Shown: piece after piece, positions 27,741 to 36,033 of the stretch | Layout of the letters: each line of letters opens with the position of its first letter | Position numbering within the stretch: the first letter of the stretch is position 1 | Assembly: GCA_012839565.1 (NCBI GenBank) | Contig: DUMZ01000002.1 | Coordinates: 1-48,105, forward strand | DNA length: 48,105 nt | From: Anaerolineaceae bacterium | GTDB taxonomy: Bacteria; Chloroflexota; Anaerolineae; Anaerolineales; Anaerolineaceae | Reading direction: 5' to 3' | Translations under genes and position numbers: made by a program | Notes under the pieces: model-generated | Told to the model about the DNA's origin: nothing | What the model saw: only the letters and a program-made list of their open reading frames with translations | Databases searched by the model: none

Positions 27741-28613
27741 ATGTTAAAACACCTAATCAACACCCTGCGACCGAGGCAGTGGCTAAAGAACCTGGTCATT
27801 TTCGCCGGCATCGTCTTTGATGGCCAGTTGAGCGTTTGGCAGGCTTTATTGCGTGTGTCGATCGCTTTTGCGCTCTTTTGTTTGCTTTCCGGGCTGGTTT
27901 ACACCATCAACGACCTGATGGATATCAAAGCCGACCGCGCCCACCCTAAAAAGCAACACCGCCCCATCGCCTCGGGCGCGTTAAGCACCAAAGCCGCCAT
28001 TGGTATGGCGGTCGTGCTGGCGCTGATCATCTTTCCCGCCGCATTTTTTCTCGACGTCAAATTTGGCATCGTTTGCAGCGCCTACTTTCTGCTGATGCTG
28101 GCTTATTCGCGCTGGCTGAAGTACATCATGATTATTGATGTGATGGTTATCGCCATCGGTTTTGTGTTGCGAATGTACGCCGGCATCACCGTCATCACCG
28201 TGCAACATTTTTCGCCCTGGCTTTATATCCTCACCAGCCTTTTGGCGCTCTTTTTGGCCTTTGGCAAACGCCACGCCGAACTCAAATTGCTCTCTGAAAA
28301 CGCCAGCGAACACCGGGTGACCCTGCGGGGCTACACCCTGGAAATGCTCAACCAGTATCTGGTTATCGTGCTAAGCGCCATTCTGATTACCTACATGCTT
28401 TACACCTTCGCGCCCACTGCGGGCGAACACAATTACATGATGATGTTCACCATTCCTTTCGTCATCTATGGCATTTTCCGCTACATGGAAATCCTGCAAA
28501 GCAAAGATACTGGCGCCGCGCCCGAAGAAGTTCTTTTAAGCGACCGGCCCCTGCAAGCCACCATCGTGCTTTGGGCAGTAGCCGTGTTCATCATCCTTTA
28601 CATCATCATCTAG
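27741..28613 (+). CDS. UbiA-family prenyltransferase, decaprenyl-phosphate phosphoribosyltransferase-like
   Basis: 290 residues with about eight or nine membrane spans. The first Asp-rich motif, which binds magnesium-diphosphate, is NDLMDIKAD (57-65). RPRQWLKN at the N-terminus and KKQHRPIASG after the motif are typical of the subgroup that joins phosphoribosyl diphosphate to a polyprenyl phosphate (Rv3806c-type), which makes the lipid-linked pentose donor for arabinose-like sugars. If so, it would supply a donor for polyprenyl-dependent GT-C enzymes such as those at 4.5-16.4 kb. It leads a plus-strand operon with mevalonate kinase and isopentenyl phosphate kinase. The exact substrate is inferred from sequence flavour only. 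Confidence 0.8.
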   Translation: MLKHLINTLRPRQWLKNLVIFAGIVFDGQLSVWQALLRVSIAFALFCLLSGLVYTINDLMDIKADRAHPKKQHRPIASGALSTKAAIGMAVVLALIIFPAAFFLDVKFGIVCSAYFLLMLAYSRWLKYIMIIDVMVIAIGFVLRMYAGITVITVQHFSPWLYILTSLLALFLAFGKRHAELKLLSENASEHRVTLRGYTLEMLNQYLVIVLSAILITYMLYTFAPTAGEHNYMMMFTIPFVIYGIFRYMEILQSKDTGAAPEEVLLSDRPLQATIVLWAVAVFIILYIII

Positions 28614-28621
28614 GTGCCACC

Positions 28622-29584
28622 ATGCCCGCCACAACTGCCAGTGCCAGCGCAAAACTCATTCTGCTCGGTGAACACGCCGTGGTCTATGGTCATCCCGCGA
28701 TTGCCATTCCGTTTTCGGATATGCGTTTGCGCGTCAGCATCGAACCCGCCATTTTAGCCAAAGCCGGCACTTTGCGGGTCATCTCGCCGGATATGGACAT
28801 GAACCTGCTTTTTGACGAAATGCGCCCTGATGAACCCATCCGGCAGATGATTAGCCTGCTTTTGGATTTTTTGGGCATCAAAACCCTGCCCACCTGCACT
28901 ATGCGCATCCGATCCGATATCCCCCTGGGCGCGGGATTTGGCTCCAGCGCGGCACTGTCGGTGGGTATCATGCGCGCGCTTTCGGCATTTTTGGGACATC
29001 CCCTGGACGGAATGGACCTGGTGAGCCTTGCTTACCAAAGTGACCAGTTTATCCATGGCCGGCTTTCGGGCATTGATACCACCGTCATCGCCTTAGAACA
29101 GGCCATTTACTATCAGCGCGGACAGGATATTGAAGCGATTAAACCGCTCAACAGTCTGCATTTCGTGGTGGCAGACAGTGGCGTTTACACCCCCACCGCG
29201 CGTAGCGTGGCTTACCTTGCCGAACGATACGAAAAAGATAACCAGGCGACAAAAGACAAACTGCTCGCCATTGAAGAACAAGTTATTACCGCCAAACAGG
29301 CGATGCGCGTCGGCGACCTGCAGATGCTGGGCAACGCGATGAACGCCAACCAGACTTTGCTTTACGATTTGGGTTTATCCTGCCCGGAACTTGACGCGCT
29401 CGTTGATGTGGCGCGCGACGCCGGCGCCCTGGGCGCGAAACTGAGCGGTGGCGGTCAGGGTGGCGCGATGCTCGCCCTGGCAGATAAAAGCCAGGTGCCC
29501 CAGTTGCGCGATGCCCTGCAAGCAGCCGGCGCGAAAGCGGTGTGGACAACCACCCTGCCGGCCAGTCAAATCTTCCCCTTATAG
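28622..29584 (+). CDS. mvk: Mevalonate kinase
   Basis: 320 residues from the ATG at 28622, which has AGGTG about 6 bases upstream and follows the UbiA-family stop by 8 bases. A longer frame from 28571 would overlap that gene and is rejected. It has the three GHMP kinase motifs: KLILLGEHAVVYG (11-23), the ATP loop PLGAGFGSSAA (101-111) and KLSGGGQGGAM near the end. The catalytic Asp is in GIDTTV. It phosphorylates mevalonate at O5 using ATP in the cytoplasm. Its partner here is isopentenyl phosphate kinase, which indicates the alternative mevalonate branch. Confidence 0.93.
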   Translation: MPATTASASAKLILLGEHAVVYGHPAIAIPFSDMRLRVSIEPAILAKAGTLRVISPDMDMNLLFDEMRPDEPIRQMISLLLDFLGIKTLPTCTMRIRSDIPLGAGFGSSAALSVGIMRALSAFLGHPLDGMDLVSLAYQSDQFIHGRLSGIDTTVIALEQAIYYQRGQDIEAIKPLNSLHFVVADSGVYTPTARSVAYLAERYEKDNQATKDKLLAIEEQVITAKQAMRVGDLQMLGNAMNANQTLLYDLGLSCPELDALVDVARDAGALGAKLSGGGQGGAMLALADKSQVPQLRDALQAAGAKAVWTTTLPASQIFPL

Positions 29585-29601
29585 CCCAGTGAGAAAAAAG
29601 C

Positions 29602-30450
29602 ATGACCGATAATTTTGCCGAAACTCTCCCTTTTATACCGCCCAAAGCGTTTGACGAACTGATTTTCATCAAACTGGGTGGCTCGCTGATTACCAGCAAG
29701 GACGAAGCCTATAAAGCCAACACCGCGCTCTTAACCAGCCTGCTTGAACAGATTCGGGACTTTTTGATTCAATTCCCACAAAAACGCGTGCTGCTTGGGC
29801 ATGGTTCAGGCTCGTTTGGGCACGTTGCCGGCAAAAAGTACGGCACGCGCGATGGCGTTTTTGACCCCGCCGGCTGGCAAGGCTATCACAGCGTGTGGCA
29901 AAAAGCGCGCGAATTGCATAACATCGTGCTTGCAAGTGCCTTGGATCTGACGCCGCCTTTGCCGGTCATATCCTTTCCGCCATCAGCCAGCGTCAGCGCC
30001 ACAAATCGCCAGGTCAGCGAGTGGAACCTGGGCCCCATCATCTCCGCGATTGAGAACGGGCTGGTGCCGGTGGTTTATGGCGACGTGGTCAACGACCATC
30101 AATTAGGCGGCACCATACTAAGCACCGAAGACCTGTTTCTCGCGCTGGCTGAATCGCTCAAACCCGCGCGGGTACTCATCTTTGGCAAAACCGATGGCGT
30201 CTACGAAGACTTTCCGGCCTGCCAAAAAGTTCTGCCCCACATCAACGCCAAAAGCGCCTTGCCGGGCAGTTTGACCGGTTCAAGCAGCATCGACGTGACT
30301 GGTGGCATGCTAACGAAGGTCCGCCTGATGCAAAGGCTATGCGCAGTCAGCCCTGAAACCCAGGTTCGCATCTGTCCAGCCAACCAGCAGGGTCAATTAA
30401 TGGACGCTTTACTCGCAAAAGACACGGGAACACTTATCACCCATAATTAA
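29602..30450 (+). CDS. Isopentenyl phosphate kinase
   Basis: 282 residues of the amino-acid-kinase superfamily. KLGGSLIT (24-31) binds phosphate. GHGSGSFGH (66-74) carries the His that in archaeal IPKs binds the substrate phosphate, and it distinguishes IPK from acetylglutamate or aspartate kinases. VPVVYGDVV, GGTILSTEDL and FGKTDGVY are other family hallmarks. It converts isopentenyl phosphate to isopentenyl diphosphate with ATP. The gene follows mevalonate kinase by 17 bases in the same operon. The phosphomevalonate decarboxylase that this route needs is not in the window. Confidence 0.9.
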   Translation: MTDNFAETLPFIPPKAFDELIFIKLGGSLITSKDEAYKANTALLTSLLEQIRDFLIQFPQKRVLLGHGSGSFGHVAGKKYGTRDGVFDPAGWQGYHSVWQKARELHNIVLASALDLTPPLPVISFPPSASVSATNRQVSEWNLGPIISAIENGLVPVVYGDVVNDHQLGGTILSTEDLFLALAESLKPARVLIFGKTDGVYEDFPACQKVLPHINAKSALPGSLTGSSSIDVTGGMLTKVRLMQRLCAVSPETQVRICPANQQGQLMDALLAKDTGTLITHN

Positions 30451-30471
30451 TCACAGTTCAAAGGATATCCT

Positions 30472-31626
30472 ATGATTTACACACGCCAACAACTTGAAGA
30501 ATTTGAAGACCAGCACCTTGCGCCTTACGCCATCCGCAGCAAAGACTCGCGCGGTCGAAAATATCCGGAAGAAGAAGCCGATTTTCGCACCCGCTATCAG
30601 CGTGACCGCGACCGGGTTATCCACACCACCGCTTTCAGGCGTTTGGAGTACAAAACTCAGGTCTTTATCATCCACGAAGGCGATTACTACCGCACCCGCC
30701 TGACCCACACGCTGGAAGTGGCTGCCATCGGGCGCAGTCTCGCCCGTTCACTTGGCGCGAACGAAGACCTGACCGAAACCATCTGCCTGGCGCACGACCT
30801 GGGGCACCCGCCCTTTGGCCATTCAGGCGAAGCGGTTTTGGCGCGCTTGATGATGGACCATGGTGGCTTCAACCATAACCACCAAAGTGTGCGTATCGTC
30901 ACCGAACTTGAACAGCGCTATCCTGATTTTCCCGGTCTGAACCTGACCTGGGAAGTGCTCGAAGGCATGATAAAACACGAAACCGACTACGACTCCGCCG
31001 ACGCCTCGGACTTTGACCCGCATCTGCGCGGGCATCTGGAAGCGCAACTGGCTAATGTCGCCGACGAACTGGCTTATACCTCCCATGACCTTGACGATGG
31101 CTTGCGGTCCGGGCTGATCACACCCGCCCAGCTGGACGGTATCGCCATTTGGGAAATCGTCAACGAAAGCCTTGGACGCCGCAAAAATGACCCCTTAGAC
31201 GAACTGAGTCGCCATCAGGTCATCAGACGTCTGATAGGCTTTGAAATGACCGATTTAATCCACAGCATTGACCGCTATTTGCGACGTTCTAAGGCCAGCA
31301 CACCCCAGGAACTGCAGGCTTTGCCCTATAACGTGGTGGGATTTAGCGAGGATATGCACCGACGCAACCGCGAACTGAAAGATTTCCTGTTCGAAAAGCT
31401 TTATCGCCATTATCGCGTGGTACGCATGCAAACCAAGGCGGAACGCATTATTACCGACCTGTTTGAACTCTACACTGCCAACCCCGGTGCTTTACCTGAT
31501 ACCACGCAGCTCCTTATCCCCAGCAAAGGGCTTGAGTTGACCGTTTGCGATTATATCGCCGGCATGACCGACCGTTTCGCGATTGATGAACATAAGCGTC
31601 TTTTTGACGTGGATGTGTTACCATAG
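30472..31626 (+). CDS. dgt: dGTP triphosphohydrolase-like HD-domain protein
   Basis: 384 residues. It has the deoxyguanosinetriphosphate triphosphohydrolase start TAFRRLEYKTQV (53-64), then the metal-binding H79 (RLTHTLEV), H108-D109 (LAHDLGHPPFGH) and a downstream Asp in AYTSHDLDDG. It hydrolyses dNTPs, classically dGTP, to the nucleoside and triphosphate. The protein is of the shorter dGTPase-like class. AAGGA lies 7 bases before the ATG, 21 bases after the IPK gene. Its role beside isoprenoid genes is probably just operonic. Confidence 0.93.
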   Translation: MIYTRQQLEEFEDQHLAPYAIRSKDSRGRKYPEEEADFRTRYQRDRDRVIHTTAFRRLEYKTQVFIIHEGDYYRTRLTHTLEVAAIGRSLARSLGANEDLTETICLAHDLGHPPFGHSGEAVLARLMMDHGGFNHNHQSVRIVTELEQRYPDFPGLNLTWEVLEGMIKHETDYDSADASDFDPHLRGHLEAQLANVADELAYTSHDLDDGLRSGLITPAQLDGIAIWEIVNESLGRRKNDPLDELSRHQVIRRLIGFEMTDLIHSIDRYLRRSKASTPQELQALPYNVVGFSEDMHRRNRELKDFLFEKLYRHYRVVRMQTKAERIITDLFELYTANPGALPDTTQLLIPSKGLELTVCDYIAGMTDRFAIDEHKRLFDVDVLP

Positions 31627-31630
31627 AGCC

Positions 31631-32101
31631 ATGAACAAGACACCTTACTTAACCGAAGCTGGAAAGCGAAAGATTGAAGAAGAACTGGCTGACCTGCGTG
31701 GTCCGCAACGCGATGAAATTGCCGCCCGCCTGAAAAGCGCCATCGAGATGGGCGATTTGAGTGAAAATGCCGATTATCACGCCGCCAAAGAAGCCCAGGG
31801 CTTTCTTGAAGGGCGTATTTTGGAACTGGAAACACTGCTTTTCCGCGCCGAAATCGTTGACGAAAGCGAGTTTGAATCGAATGTCGTCAACATCGGCAGC
31901 AAAGTGACCGTGCAGGAAGCAGGCGAAGATGAAGAAGTCTACATCATCGTCGGTGCCAAAGAAGCTAACTTGCGCGAACGTAAAATCTCTTACGAATCCC
32001 CGATGGGCGCCAGCTTGCTCGGCAAAAAGCTCGGAGAAACCGTTCAGGTGCCTTTACCCAACGGCAACGAACTCAGTCTGAAAATCATCGCGATTGAATA
32101 A
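31631..32101 (+). CDS. greA: Transcription elongation factor GreA
   Basis: 156 residues from the ATG at 31631, 4 bases behind the dGTPase stop, which suggests coupled translation; an upstream ATG at 31583 overlaps that gene and is rejected. The coiled-coil N-terminal half contains the acidic tip region MGDLSENADYHAAKE that reaches into the RNA polymerase secondary channel to stimulate cleavage of backtracked RNA. The C-terminal FKBP-like half ends at LKIIAIE. Length and motifs are normal for GreA. Confidence 0.97.
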   Translation: MNKTPYLTEAGKRKIEEELADLRGPQRDEIAARLKSAIEMGDLSENADYHAAKEAQGFLEGRILELETLLFRAEIVDESEFESNVVNIGSKVTVQEAGEDEEVYIIVGAKEANLRERKISYESPMGASLLGKKLGETVQVPLPNGNELSLKIIAIE

Positions 32102-32133
32102 AACTTCGTCTTTAAAAAATTTATTAGAAAAGC

Positions 32134-32168
32134 AAAAGAGACTACCTTTAGGGGATAGTCTCTTTTTT
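32134..32168. terminator. Rho-independent terminator between convergent genes
   Basis: The stem AGAGACTA (32137-32144) pairs with TAGTCTCT (32156-32163), extended by CC:GG across a one-base bulge, and is followed by TTTTTT. It ends the plus-strand operon after greA and lies 22 bases from the end of the convergent gene; A-rich sequence on the other side may let it work both ways. Confidence 0.85.
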
Positions 32169-32189
32169 ATTGATTAGTTTATGCGTGCT

Positions 32190-33395
32190 TTATTTGCGGT
32201 AAATAGCCAGTTCCATCGTCGCGCGCTGGAAGTAGCTGTCATCCGGCAACGGCAGGTCACCATACTGGAAGTTGACCAGCTTGGCTTCCAAACGCAGTGT
32301 GGCCGTTTCCAGCACAAATTGCTTGCCATCTTCCGCCATGATAGGCTCGCCACGGATTTCAAGGCGCTGGCGAGTACCAGCATCTTTGAAAGCGTGCTTG
32401 CTCATGACCACTTTTGTCACCGTTTGAATGTCGTTTTTGTCAAACAGCCAAATGTCAAAAGCGGAAACTTTTTTAGGTTCGCCAACGCCGATGGTATCCG
32501 AACTGCTCACACCACATTCGCCTAAAAACTCACCGTTGGGTGCATCAAAGGTGAATGATTCATCGTACATGTCGTCACCAAGCATGTAGGTGGTCATGAA
32601 CTGAGCAACCGGTTTCGCGGCTGGCAAAGGTTCGGGTACTTCTTCCTGCGCTTTTTGTCGGTCGTTTAGCCCGAACAAATCAGCCAGGTTCGGCAAGGTC
32701 GGTTTTTCTTCCGGTTCTTCAACTGGTTCCTGAACAACGGGCTGTGGTTTTGGATCTCGTTTAATCGGAGTCGCGGCTGGCCTTACAGCAGCGTATTGTG
32801 GAGTTGAAGTATCCTTACGACGTAACTTCAGTTTTTCAGGCAATTTAAAGTCTTTGTTTTTGAAGAAGAACCACCAAATCAAGCCCGCGCCAGCCAACAA
32901 TAGTAAAAGAAGAATGATGCCCAGCCAAAGCAAGCCTTTGCTCTTGCTTTCAGGCTCCGGGATTTCATCCGTCGGACGCAATCCAATGACCTGGCCATTT
33001 TCGTTTACAGGCGCGTTATTGTCCTCTGGCGGTGTAACAGGTGCCGGCGCGGAAGTATCCACCGCGGAAGCAAAGCGCTGAATTTGTTCAGTATACAAAA
33101 AGCCAGGCTCTTGATTGAGGTCTTCTAGCGTTTTAACCGCGTTTGATCCAAGTGAATCCCAGGCCATTTGCGCTTCTTTTACCCTACCTGTCATGGTATA
33201 GGAGTTGATAGCATTGCGCAGGTAAACCACCCGCTCGTCAGGGCGCAGATGCTCCGCGCTGGCGTCTTTCCACTTGACCGGGAATACGCCCCACGCCAAT
33301 ATCAAGCCCAGAATTAAGCCAACAACACCCGTAAAGATGGCTAGATTACGTGGCACTTTTAGTTTTTCTTTAAATTCCGAAAGGAAGTTTTCCAT
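32190..33395 (-). CDS. Unknown two-helix membrane protein with proline-rich linker and C-terminal beta-rich domain
   Basis: 401 residues from the ATG at 33395, preferred because GAGGTG lies about 4 bases upstream (an ATG at 33407 is the alternative). I do not recognise the family. Visible parts are: a short cytoplasmic start, a membrane helix at 17-38, a region of about 70 helical residues, a Pro/Asn/Glu-rich stretch (115-150), a second helix at 154-177 with a basic exit, a low-complexity linker rich in Pro, Lys and Glu (~190-250), and a soluble domain (~255-401) rich in predicted beta strands. The two helices place the middle region outside and the C-terminal domain in the cytoplasm. It is a monocistronic minus-strand gene between two terminators. 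Confidence 0.8.
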   Translation of the reverse strand: MENFLSEFKEKLKVPRNLAIFTGVVGLILGLILAWGVFPVKWKDASAEHLRPDERVVYLRNAINSYTMTGRVKEAQMAWDSLGSNAVKTLEDLNQEPGFLYTEQIQRFASAVDTSAPAPVTPPEDNNAPVNENGQVIGLRPTDEIPEPESKSKGLLWLGIILLLLLLAGAGLIWWFFFKNKDFKLPEKLKLRRKDTSTPQYAAVRPAATPIKRDPKPQPVVQEPVEEPEEKPTLPNLADLFGLNDRQKAQEEVPEPLPAAKPVAQFMTTYMLGDDMYDESFTFDAPNGEFLGECGVSSSDTIGVGEPKKVSAFDIWLFDKNDIQTVTKVVMSKHAFKDAGTRQRLEIRGEPIMAEDGKQFVLETATLRLEAKLVNFQYGDLPLPDDSYFQRATMELAIYRK

Positions 33396-33459
33396 TTGGC
33401 ACCTCATTCATACATAACGTTCATCGTTATAGGTGCACGTTTTATACCAGCAGAAATTA

Positions 33460-33488
33460 AAAAACGCTCCGAACTTTCTCGTTCGGAG
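33460..33488 (-). terminator. Terminator behind topA
   Basis: CTCCGAAC (33467-33474) pairs perfectly with GTTCGGAG (33481-33488) around a 6-base loop. On the minus strand the stem is followed by GCGTTTTTTAATTT, the U-tract expected of an intrinsic terminator. Confidence 0.85.
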
Positions 33489-33525
33489 AGTTTAGTTTTT
33501 AACTGATTAGTTTAAAAAACGCTGC

Positions 33526-35940
33526 TTAAACAAGCTTTCCGTCAATTTGTGGGAAAGTAAGTTTACATTCAGTGCAAACCACTTCATCATTCGATTTTTC
33601 GGTCAGCAAGCCCCCACAACTGGGACATGGCTCTTGAATCGGCTTTTGCCATGACGCAAACTCGCATTCCGGATAGCGGCTACAGCCATAAAAAGTTTTC
33701 CCGCGTTTGGTGCGCTTTTGTACGACATCGCCATCCTGGCATACTGGACAAGCCATTTCAAGCGTCACAGGGATATTTTCCGTATAGCGACAAGCCGGAA
33801 AAGTGCTGCAACTGATAAAATCGCCAAAACGCCCCGAACGCATCACCAGGGGCTCACCGCAATCAGGGCAAGCACGTCCAATTTCTTTGGGAGCAGGTTT
33901 TCTGTTGGGCATATTTTCTGCAGCGTAATCCAATCGCTTTTCAAAAGGCGTATAAAATTCCTGCAAAACTTTAACCCAGTCTGCTTTTCCTTCAGCGATT
34001 TCATCAAGTTCTTCTTCCATGCGGGACGTGAACTTGATGTCCACAATTTCAGGGAAAAATTCAACCAATAAATCGTTGACGATAAAGCCGACTTCGGTCG
34101 GTTTGAGTGTGCGACCCTGACGTTCCACATAACCCCGCGTTTGAATAGTCGAGATAATCGGCGCGTAAGTGCTTGGACGACCGATATCATTCTCTTCCAG
34201 CATTAAAATCAGCGAGGCTTCCGAAAAACGCGCCGGAGGCTGGGTGAATTTCTGCTCATAGTTGAGATCATCCAGTATTTGCTCCGCACCTTCTTTCAAA
34301 ACATCCTTAAACAGTTTTACTAATTCAGGGTTCTCGTTGTTTTCGGGGTTAGCGGTGGGATAAACCTTGCGGAACCCTTCAAACACGGTTTGGCTGGCAG
34401 TCGCGCGCAACAAATAATTATGCGTTTGCGATTGCCCTGTGATATCCAGACTAAGCGTTTCAACAAGCTGGGCTTCCATCTGACTGGCGACAAAGCGTTG
34501 CCAAATCAAGGTGTAAAGCCGATGCTGTTCCGGGGTCAGAAAGGCTCGCATTTTCTCTGGCGTCCGATGCACCGAAGTCGGACGAATGGCTTCGTGCGCT
34601 TCCTGCGCGGTTTTAGCGCGGGTCTTGTAAACCTGCGCTTTTTCTGGCAAGTAGCTTTCGCCATACTCTTTGGCAATATAGTCACGGACTTCAGCGATAG
34701 CCTGAGCGGACACATTCACCGAGTCGGTACGCATATAGGTAATTAAACCCGTTTCTTCTGATCCGCTTAGCTTGATGCCTTCATAAAGTTGCTGTGCCAC
34801 CATCATTGTGCGACTGGCCAAAAAGCCCAGGCGACTGGATGCGTCCTGCTGCATGGTACTGGTAATATACGGCGCGACAGGTCGATTACGGCGCGAGTTT
34901 AGCTTTTTCTCAGCGAGCTTATATTTGGCTTCCTTCATGTCCGCAACAGTCGCTAAGGTGTCTTTTTCGTTGTTTAGCTCCAAATCCTGATCGTTAATCT
35001 TGAGTAACTTAGCTTCATATTGTTCATCATGTCCCGCCTGATGAAATATCGCCGAAACGACCCAATATTCAACCGGCACGAAATTTTGGATTTCACGCTC
35101 GCGCTCAACCACCAGGCGCACCGCCACCGATTGAACACGTCCCGCGGAAAGACGACTGCGCACTTTTCGCCACAAGATAGGGCTGACTTTATAACCAACC
35201 AGACGGTCTAATATACGCCTTGCCTGTTGCGCGTCAACCAAATCCATATCCAGCGTTCGCGCGTTTTTGAAAGCTGCGTCAATAGCTGGCTTGGTAATCT
35301 CATGAAAAACAACGCGTTTGGTCTTTTCTTCGGGGATATCCGCGGATTCCATCAAATGCCAGGCGATTGACTCACCTTCGCGGTCGGGGTCAGTTGCCAG
35401 GTAGACCTCAGGACTTTTTTCAGCGATTTCGGCAATTTTCTTGACCAGTTTCGACTTGTCATTCGGCACACGATATTCGGGCTCGAAATTATTTTCGGGA
35501 TCAACGCTCAAACGCGATGCCAATAAATCGCGCACATGCCCATACGAAGCGACAACCTTGTACTTATTTCCAAGAAAGCGTCCGATGGTTTGGGCTTTGG
35601 CAGGCGACTCGACAATCACCAAAGGCTTGCCTAAACCATCCATGCTAATTCGATCAGCAAAGTTGGCTCCCCGCGCGGACCTTCCGCTTTGGCTGCTCTT
35701 GGATGAAGACTTTTTACCGCCTTTTGTACTCCGCGAACTCTTCGCACTTGATTTACTGGCTTTTTTAACGACCACAGGCTTTTCCATGCCCTCATGGGCT
35801 GGGGTTGCACCCATCTTGAACACATTCGTGCCACATACTGGACAAACACCACGGGTACCAGGCAGTCCATTCGCGGTAAAAACAGCTGTCGTTTCGGGTA
35901 TTTCTCTTTTTTCTTTACACTTCAAACAATATATTTCCAT
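33526..35940 (-). CDS. topA: DNA topoisomerase I with extra N-terminal zinc ribbon
   Basis: 804 residues from the ATG at 35940, which has GGAG 7 bases upstream; a longer frame to 35964 lacks this. An N-terminal zinc ribbon (C5-C8, C33-C36; DUF5679-like) is joined by a Ser/Lys-rich linker (~55-100) to the Toprim domain (PLVIVESPAKAQTI). The catalytic tyrosine is Y402 in GLITYMRTDS. Three C-terminal zinc motifs follow; the first two are classical topoisomerase zinc fingers and the last is a minimal CPSC...CTEC ribbon. The enzyme relaxes negatively supercoiled DNA by a 5'-phosphotyrosine intermediate. It is the last gene of the ffh-to-topA group, 93 bases behind dprA. Confidence 0.96.
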   Translation of the reverse strand: MEIYCLKCKEKREIPETTAVFTANGLPGTRGVCPVCGTNVFKMGATPAHEGMEKPVVVKKASKSSAKSSRSTKGGKKSSSKSSQSGRSARGANFADRISMDGLGKPLVIVESPAKAQTIGRFLGNKYKVVASYGHVRDLLASRLSVDPENNFEPEYRVPNDKSKLVKKIAEIAEKSPEVYLATDPDREGESIAWHLMESADIPEEKTKRVVFHEITKPAIDAAFKNARTLDMDLVDAQQARRILDRLVGYKVSPILWRKVRSRLSAGRVQSVAVRLVVEREREIQNFVPVEYWVVSAIFHQAGHDEQYEAKLLKINDQDLELNNEKDTLATVADMKEAKYKLAEKKLNSRRNRPVAPYITSTMQQDASSRLGFLASRTMMVAQQLYEGIKLSGSEETGLITYMRTDSVNVSAQAIAEVRDYIAKEYGESYLPEKAQVYKTRAKTAQEAHEAIRPTSVHRTPEKMRAFLTPEQHRLYTLIWQRFVASQMEAQLVETLSLDITGQSQTHNYLLRATASQTVFEGFRKVYPTANPENNENPELVKLFKDVLKEGAEQILDDLNYEQKFTQPPARFSEASLILMLEENDIGRPSTYAPIISTIQTRGYVERQGRTLKPTEVGFIVNDLLVEFFPEIVDIKFTSRMEEELDEIAEGKADWVKVLQEFYTPFEKRLDYAAENMPNRKPAPKEIGRACPDCGEPLVMRSGRFGDFISCSTFPACRYTENIPVTLEMACPVCQDGDVVQKRTKRGKTFYGCSRYPECEFASWQKPIQEPCPSCGGLLTEKSNDEVVCTECKLTFPQIDGKLV

Positions 35941-36033
35941 AATAACTCCGGACAATATTCCCATACCTAAATACGCCCTATAATACCATATTCAAAATTA
36001 AGTCAAGTCATTAATAAGTGATTTTTGTGCTAA

